64,000 nt of DNA from assembly GCA_949130495.1 (NCBI GenBank), contig OX422221.1, positions 153,059,741 through 153,123,740 on the forward strand, read 5' to 3'. This DNA is from Sambucus nigra (lineage: Eukaryota > Streptophyta > Magnoliopsida > Dipsacales > Adoxaceae). Both the position numbers and the translations under genes were made by a program. The notes beneath the pieces are model-generated. The model ran no database searches. It was not told the origin of the DNA and saw only the letters and a list, made by a program, of their open reading frames with translations. Positions 57,580-64,000 of this stretch are shown piece after piece. Positions within the stretch are counted from its first letter, which is position 1, and every line of letters begins with the position of its first letter.

Positions 57580-58566
57580 TCAATTCTCCTTCCCCGCCCC
57601 CATAACTGGTCTAAGAGAATTATCTGCCTCTAGTAACTTACTTGTCAAATTTTTTTGAGAATATTTTCGGACTGGAACTAGAGCCAAATTCAATTCCTCA
57701 ATGCACTTCTCAACTGCTATTTTAATTACTTTCCTTTTATTATCCATATAAATCCATTTAGGCTTCTGTGAATAATAACCTCGTATATTTGAATTATTGT
57801 TTCTTAAAACATCATTTTGTAGAACCTTGCTTAAATTAAGGAAAGGGCATAACCTTTTAAGATTAATCCCCAATTTGACATTTTCCCAACCGTACTAGCA
57901 CTTTTATCATTTGGACAAATATCCTCCACTATCTCACTTCACCAAAGCTCCAATTGATGACCAAAAACTCCCTGGAATTAGTACCCCTCTTCCGACCAAA
58001 ACCCAGTAGATTCGTTGTCAACATGCACTTTTAAATACTTACCTGGAAGAACACTCTCTTTGTTGGACCACTTTATCTTCTCCCCATCACTTTCCTTACG
58101 CACCAAATTCCTTCCAGATTTAGCCCTTCTGGAAAACTCCCCGCCCACATACCCATTTTTCATGGAGTTATCTCCTACTCTGGACAATCTTCTGGCTCCT
58201 ACCTTTATTCTACTCCCCACACTCAACAATCCCATCCACTTATTGATATCTTCCCTATTATGTATCCTCTTCAGCTCGCTATACTATACCTGATGTGGTA
58301 CCAATTGAACTGCACCAGGAATGGTACGCACTGCCTTCGACCCTCGTTGCCTTTTGCTTTCCAGTATTCTGGATTGCATTAGAAAAAACCTCCATTGTGA
58401 TTAACTGGTCCGCCAAACTATTTTTGCCGTCCATAAGAAGTAAAGATATAGGTGAGCTACTAGTTCCTTCTTCCATCGTTTCAATCATCTTGTCTTCTAC
58501 TCCCTTCGTAATTAGTTCATCGTCGTCCATATCCTCTGGCGAGTTATGATACAGATCCACCTTCAA
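57580..58566 (-). pseudogene. LINE ORF1/ORF2 junction region, degraded
   Basis: Several minus-strand frames (57873-57580, 58235-57978, 58566-58279) lie between the DUF4283-like and endonuclease parts. They are rich in Lys, Ser and Gly, as expected of the variable tail of plant LINE ORF1, but none has a decisive motif. Confidence 0.4.
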
Positions 58567-58622
58567 GTCAGTAATTTACTCCCCCTTAACATGGTAGCAT
58601 TTCACTTGCACCTCCTCAGTGA

Positions 58623-58913
58623 CTAGAAGTTGAAATACCCACTCATCGATTTTTCCAACAGTCTACCCGATAACTTATTCCTTCCTCCAACTAATATTCT
58701 CTCCCACCAAAGTTCCTTTCCTTCTATAGTTTCCGTATATACGCCAAAGAAACCCCCATATCTATCTCTAATGGCCCAGAATGTCTCCACTCCCCAAATT
58801 TGGAGCGGGGGGCCTTCAACCCTGATCCAACACCCCTTAACCCCACATGATTTAGTTGTGCTACACCCCATGGGATGCCATCTATCTAGTACTACCATGA
58901 CACCCTCAATCAT
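58623..58913 (-). pseudogene. LINE ORF1, DUF4283-like fragment
   Basis: Contains CWIRVEGPPLQIWGVETFWA and IRDRYGGFFGVYTETIEGKE then LWWERILVGGRNKLSG. This is the plant LINE ORF1 pattern 'WVRVVGLPLHLW ... IGDCCGGFVAVDEET ... WARILVK'. DUF4283 is nucleic-acid-binding in these elements. Confidence 0.72.
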
Positions 58914-58930
58914 CTAATATTTATTCCTTA

Positions 58931-60143
58931 GAATTCTCATTTCCTTTTTTAAATAAATATGAACAAGAATAAGTTATTCAAAATTCGTATAAACATTTTC
59001 CCTCCCTAACCATACTCATCACACTCGATTTTTTTATAAATTACTATGATAATAAACACATTATTCCTTGTTATCCTTATTGTATTCTTCTTTTAAGTCT
59101 CAAGTGAATGATCTCAAATTTGACATATAACTTTATTGTTATATTTCCCTGGTAGTATGATCCCCGAAGATCTCTCAGAATAGTTGTAAATAACATTATG
59201 TTCTTCTTCCCAGTCTAATAGATTTTCATTTTTCTATTTCCAGAAAGGGGAGAAGATTTGAGTTTTTTTCCCCAAAAGTGTCACAAATAAAATTTTAAGA
59301 ATATATCTATATTTATATGATCTCTTGTTATTTGATTGTCTTTATTATGTTGACCAAAACACTCTTTGAGTCATTGCCTATGTTGATTCGGATATAATCA
59401 TATTCCAGAATTTAAAATTGGACTTCTTCATATTCATCTGAAATCTACCTAATGTCATGAACAATGATAATGCCTAATTAAGATAAATATTAAGGACTTA
59501 GATCATTTAGAACAACTTTGGTTTAATCTCATTAAAACCATAGTTTCTTAAATTAGAAATATGTTAACATTGTGTGAAATTCAAACGGTTCGCACGGATT
59601 GAATTCGAGATTTTGCACACACCCTTTAAAAAGGGGATTAAAATTCATATTTACTCTTCCACCGACTAGATTAATACATACAAATCTTATGTATAATTGC
59701 GTGCAAAGTTTTTGGAAGAAAGATATATATTAAAAAATCTACCCATCCAAAAAGTATCATTTTTCACAAGAATGAATGATCCCTAGGTGGTCAAATACTG
59801 GTGTTACCCCCCCCCCCCCCCCCCTCCTCTTTTTCCCAAAATATCAAAATTATCATGAGGTTGTATATAATTGAGCTATTTCTCTTAGCCTAAGATAAAT
59901 GTGCAGTCACAAAATTATTTTGTGAATTAATTGGATCCATATCGAAAGCCTATTAGTTATCAACAACAAAAACTCTATTATTATCATCATTTTCTATTAA
60001 GGAATTATCTCATTGTTCAGTTTCTAGGACTCATACTATTTATGTTTACACTAGGTCACTAGGTCCCACGGGTTGTGTAAGAAATTATAATTCTTATAAT
60101 TCTTGTTTCATCTTAAAAATAATTTTCAAAGTTTTTAATCAAA
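58931..60143. other. AT-rich spacer
   Basis: No gene or clear repeat seen apart from an 18-C homopolymer at 59807-59824. Confidence 0.5.
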
Positions 60144-60641
60144 GTGGTTACATACTTAAATTTGGAAAATCCCCAACACATCATGCACCACCTGTTCAAC
60201 AACGTCAAACGGGTAGTCACATATATAGGAAAGGGAAAGGAAAATGATAAAGGAAAGGGTAAAGAGAAGGCTAGTGAGGGGGCCACTACTCCATCCCCCT
60301 CACCGATGGTGGGTGACTCAACATCCCCATATGATATTTACTCTACCCCCAACCCCAACATCCCAAATCCATTTGAGCCATATTGGGGGAGAGTTTATAT
60401 TCGTGGCACATGTGGAGGTGACCAGATTTCCAAGATAGCGAAGGATCCTAGCACCATTATGGGTACCATAGTGCACTACTGCCCATTACAGCCTTACGAG
60501 TCCTGGGTCCCAGTGGATGAGGTGTTGCTAGAGAAAGAGGATGAGGTTTTGTGGTTTGACCATCAAGGTGGTGTACAGAATATCGATGGAACAATGTGGT
60601 TATTTATAATTTGGCTGAATTTTCTCCTCGACCATTATTGA
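60144..60641 (+). CDS. Unrecognised ORF of 165 residues
   Basis: ATG at 60144, stop at 60639-60641. The first part is basic and repetitive (GKGKENDKGKGKEKASEG), then Pro/Ser/Thr-rich, then a more ordinary acidic and aromatic segment (YWGRVYIRGTCGGDQISKI; WVPVDEVLLEKEDEVLWF), ending in a hydrophobic stretch. I do not recognise the family. Surrounding DNA is transposon relic, so it may be a transposon or captured-gene fragment. No introns are proposed and expression is unknown. Confidence 0.25.
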   Translation: MVTYLNLENPQHIMHHLFNNVKRVVTYIGKGKENDKGKGKEKASEGATTPSPSPMVGDSTSPYDIYSTPNPNIPNPFEPYWGRVYIRGTCGGDQISKIAKDPSTIMGTIVHYCPLQPYESWVPVDEVLLEKEDEVLWFDHQGGVQNIDGTMWLFIIWLNFLLDHY

Positions 60642-60880
60642 TATTTTGTATTTTTATACTAATGATTAAGTTGGTTTAATGTAATTAAACTTATGTATTT
60701 GGTTTTGATGTAATTAACTTGAATTATATGTAATTTGGATTGATTTGTGTAATTACGTATTGGGTTTTAATTTCTTTTTTTATTGCATATTATATTGTGT
60801 TGCTGTTTGTTTTGAACAAAACAAGTCATTTTGGGAAGTTTGAAGCAAGTTTTCAAGTGGACAGTGTCATATTCCCGATA
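60642..60880. other. AT-rich spacer
   Basis: TTAAT-rich sequence; nothing recognised. Confidence 0.4.
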
Positions 60881-60889
60881 ATTATTTTT

Positions 60890-61244
60890 TTCAGGGTTAT
60901 AGTTTTGTCATATTCCTTAATCGTAACAAGACTGTGATGAGTGAAAAATTTCACAATCCTTGATCATGATAAGACCATAACAACGCATATTTTGTCATGG
61001 TCCGTGACCATGACAAGACCATGAGAAAAATATGTTGTCAGGATTCTTAACCATGGCATCAAGTGGTCACCCCCTTAGTTTGACCAATTTCTAGTTAAAA
61101 AATAACCGTGACAATAGGGGGTGTCACAGTCCTTAATCGTGATGCAATGACTTGTCATGCCTAGAATTATCATGGTTCTTGATCGTGTTAACTCCCTTTT
61201 ATCACGATCAAGGAACGCGACAAGATGACTATTTTGGTCTAGTG
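60890..61244 (-). mobile_element. CACTA-like non-autonomous element
   Basis: On the minus strand it starts CACTAGACCAAAATAGTCAT at 61244, resembling CACTA (En/Spm) termini. Inside are many degenerate copies of a short motif like TTGATCGTGATAA or GACCATGACAA in both orientations (61190-61220, 61125-61150, 61000-61025, 60950-60975), as in CACTA subterminal repeats. The other end is not clear. It directly abuts the gypsy RT relic. Confidence 0.45.
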
Positions 61245-61248
61245 TGAT

Positions 61249-61870
61249 GAAAGTAGTCTTCTCTGGGTTGGGACTTAATTGAGGGATCCGGTGATCACCC
61301 GAATAATAATTTATAAAACTCATCCATTCGTGGTTGGATGTAGCGCCAACAAACTGTTGAATCGTTAGTAGAAGAAAGTTGTCCGTGGGGAAGATGTTTT
61401 TAAGGTCGGTGATGTATATGCAAACTATCCATTTTCCATTGCTCTCTCTGACTATGACTGGGTTTTATACCCATTTAGGGAATTGAAATTTTCCTACTTC
61501 CTCTTCCACTTTCTAGAAGTTTTCCTACTTCCTCTTCCACTTTCTTTTTCTTATTTGGGACAATTTGTCGTGCCCCTTTTGTTTGATCGACAAAAATGTT
61601 GGGCCCACATGAAGTCGGTGGAACATTACTTAGGGATCGATGCCAAGCATGTTATACGCCTGTTAATCGAACAAATCCTAGTTTTTCATGAGAAAATATA
61701 TCACGTCTTCTTTCTTGTGATTGGATAGAGAGTTATCGATCAAAAATTTATTCTTCAGGTGGAAGCCATCGAACACAACTTCTTCTTGTGGTTCCAAGAT
61801 TCTATATGCGAGGGCGTTTCTTCTATCTCGTAGTCTCCTAAAATTTAGCTATTATTGGGAGGTGTGACTC
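61249..61870 (-). pseudogene. Ty3/gypsy reverse transcriptase relic
   Basis: Reading the minus strand across frames gives, in order: KKEDVIYFLMKN (about 61705), NMLGIDP then VMFHRLHVGPTF (about 61650-61600), VEEEVGKLLESG (about 61540-61505), NPVIVRESNGKWIVCIYITD (about 61460-61400), NFLLLTIQQFVGATS (about 61380-61335) and MSFINYYSGDHRI ... EKTTFIT (61323-61249). These line up with the gypsy RT start ('DMPGIDP', 'VVLVKKANGKWRVCVDYTDLNKACP', 'FPLPRIDQLVDATAG', 'LSFMDAYSGYNQI'), most like Tat/Ogre-type elements. There are stops and frameshifts, and a ~26-bp tandem duplication at 61489-61541. The sequence ends where the CACTA-like element begins. Confidence 0.65.
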
Positions 61871-62130
61871 CCTCTATGGTTGTTTCCCTTATGATTAACT
61901 TTTCTTTCTTATTGTCATTGTTTTGCCGGATCACAACGATAATGCATTATCAAGTAGTAGCGTGGTTTCCACGTATCTCCATTACCCCTGGTCAGTAATG
62001 TATTTAAGATTCTGGTGGTATGTGTACGGAACTTTGCTCATCCTAATATCGCATTATTGGGAGACTCAATGTCCACACTCTTCCCTCGATCGTCTCTCTC
62101 TTTGTTGGGGATTTCTCTATATAAGTCATC
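61871..62130. other. Spacer
   Basis: No feature recognised; may be further decayed gypsy sequence. Confidence 0.3.
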
Positions 62131-62270
<140 letters not shown>

Positions 62271-63188
62271 CTATGTGACCTGATTGACAAATCAATGTCG
62301 TTTCATTAGAACTCACGATTATACTCACTACTTTCGGGAATCTAGTAAGGTAATGATTAAATCAATAGTCTGAAAATCATGGTACGATATTAGTCCGTAG
62401 TAAAATATAAGTGTTGAGCTTTCAATTAATATTATCATAATGTCTATGTAAAAGTCAGATTATGTTAGTCTTATTCCATTCCGTGTTTTTGCATGCACTT
62501 ATTTTACCACTCACCTTGTTTTTCCTATGTCGTGTAATGAAATTCATTTGCAGTGGAGCTTTATTCAAAATTTTATCAAGAAGACAACCCAAATTTAAAT
62601 CCTAAGTTAAGCTAAATCATCTGATTTTGAGCGATTTCACTTTCTGTTATTATTGTATTACTTTTTAGTTCAATATGTGTAAAGCATTTTGGTTTAATTT
62701 TTTATTTGTTTGGGTTTTTTATTTCAATTGTTTTGATATTACTAATAAATGAAAATTAAGTTTTGATTTGTATCTATAAGAACAACATAAGATTTGACGT
62801 ATAAATCCAAAGAGAGAGGTGATTATTCTATTAGTATCAATGAGTTATGATTTATTGTTATGAGCTGCTTATGGGATATAAACCCATAGTTGTATTTTTT
62901 GATTAAGTATTTCATCAATTAACATAGGTTATAAAAGGGGGATTTACACATCAAGACTCAAAATTAATTTCGTATGGTATGGATCTTTTTCTAAATAGGA
63001 AAAACAAAATTAGGGTGATTTTGCATGTTTTTTAAACATTTCAAGGTACCATAAAAAAATCACATCAATATGATTTTTTTTGCTATTTTAAAAATATGGT
63101 TTAATGTTTGATGTTTTTTGAAAAATATGGGTCAATGTTTAAAATCAACATAAAAAATCAACCCATTTTTTAAAAATGGTCCATATGG
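62271..63188. other. AT-rich spacer with a MITE-like patch
   Basis: Mostly featureless. About 63020-63110 (AAACATTTCAAGGTACCATA then AAAAAATCACATCAATATGA) resembles the interior of the GGATCTCC MITE at 33080-33457. Confidence 0.35.
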
Positions 63189-63309
63189 TGCTGTAGACAC
63201 CCAATTCTAGTACCCTCATTTTAGTACCCCTAATCACCTTGATAGGTCCCAAGCACAATCCCTTGAACCCTCAAAACTAAGTTCCTTCCTTTGAAACCCT
63301 AATTTAGAT

Positions 63310-64000
63310 ACCACTAAATTCCTTGGAGCTTTGTTTGACTCCGATCAAATATCGAAACCAAGGTTAAGTGAATGAACTTTCATAGGGCTCTGAATACCCT
63401 TTCTAACGGTCCATACTGTGCATGAATCGATCTTACAATTCGCAGTTACTTGCTTATTTTCATCTGATACACAAATTAAGAGACCATCGAACGCTTCCGA
63501 GCTCTGTTTGACTCCAGTTAACGCTAGAAACCAAGGGTAACTAATGAACTTTCATAGGCATCTGAATAGAATTTCCAACAGTCCATACCATGTGAATATT
63601 GGACTTAGAATTAGTATTTAGTTGCCTTTTCAATTTGGAAACTTAATCTAGAGGCCACTGGATGCTTCTAAGCTTCGTTTGACTCCAGTCAACTCTCAGA
63701 ACCAATGGTAACTGAATGGATTTCATAAGGCTATGAATAACGTTTCTAATAGTCTATATAATGTGCATATCTAACTTAAAGTTTTCATTTACTTGATGTT
63801 TTCCCCCAAAACACTAATCAAGAGGTCATCGGTCTGTTCTTAGCTCTATTTGATAATGATCAACTCTTAGACCCGAGAGTTTCCTAATGAACTTTTGAGA
63901 AGCTCTAGATCCTCTTTCCAATGGTACCATTTATGCACGATTCAGAAATATGGTTTTCATTGTATGCCCATTTTCCCAACAAAATCCATTTTAGACAGCC
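63310..64000. repeat. Tandem repeat, unit about 172 bp, four diverged copies
   Basis: The anchor TTTGACTCC or its variant occurs near 63334, 63507, 63678 and 63849, giving spacings of 173, 171 and 171. Each unit also carries an AATGAACTTTCATA-like block, a TTTCTAACGGTCCATA-like block and an ACTAATCAAGAG-like block. The array continues past the window edge. Copies are clearly diverged, so it is not a freshly homogenised satellite. Confidence 0.75.

Larger units (their letters stand above)
53440..58930 (-). mobile_element. Decayed L1-type LINE (non-LTR retrotransposon)
   Basis: On the minus strand, fragments in the expected order span about 5.5 kb: ORF1 with a DUF4283-like region (58913-58623), endonuclease (56863-56483), reverse transcriptase (about 55674-54900), zf-RVT-like segment (54246-53881) and the C-terminal end (53637-53446). 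Many stops and frameshifts separate them. Neither the exact 5' end nor a poly(A) tail with target duplication could be fixed. Confidence 0.8.

Overview
This is plant nuclear DNA, very probably from a eudicot: AT-rich, built mostly of nested LTR retrotransposons, MITEs and a LINE relic. It holds one intact, intron-containing plant gene (a YABBY transcription factor) and a broken PPR gene. There are no operons, CRISPR arrays, or tRNA or rRNA genes that I can recognise. The species cannot be named from the sequence.

Layout. 1-22861: a head-to-tail array of four Ty1/copia elements of one family (A-D) that share the LTRs between them; all four polyproteins are broken, copy C lacks its integrase, and the C/D LTR is reduced to 46 bp. 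23285-23834: the 5' part of a PPR pseudogene, cut by a second, unrelated Ty1/copia element (23835-28723, 5-bp target duplication TCGAG); the PPR frame resumes for a few codons after it. 29282-34220: a seven-exon YABBY gene of the FIL/YAB1/YAB3 type, predicted 211 residues, whose 2.7-kb last intron is filled with MITEs and TA microsatellites. 34221-36736: AT-rich, low-complexity spacer. 36737-41623: Helitron-like termini and other non-coding repeats. 41629-52471: a Ty3/gypsy chromovirus-like element with two 2998-bp LTRs and target duplication CATGC; its polyprotein carries stops and a frameshift. 53094-53165: compound microsatellite. About 53440-58930, minus strand: a decayed L1-type LINE. 60144-60641: an unrecognised ORF. 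About 61249-61870, minus strand: a decayed Ty3/gypsy reverse transcriptase fragment abutted by a CACTA-like non-autonomous element. 63310-64000: about four diverged units of a tandem repeat of roughly 172 bp that runs off the window.

Biologically, the YABBY gene is the only locus expected to make a working protein here. The most notable non-genic structures are the copia tandem array with an alternating A-C / B-D relationship, a self-complementary primer-binding-site candidate in that family, a cluster of long perfect palindromes in both gypsy LTRs, and the MITE nest in the last YABBY intron. Identifications rest on reading motifs and aligning copies by eye; no database search was possible.
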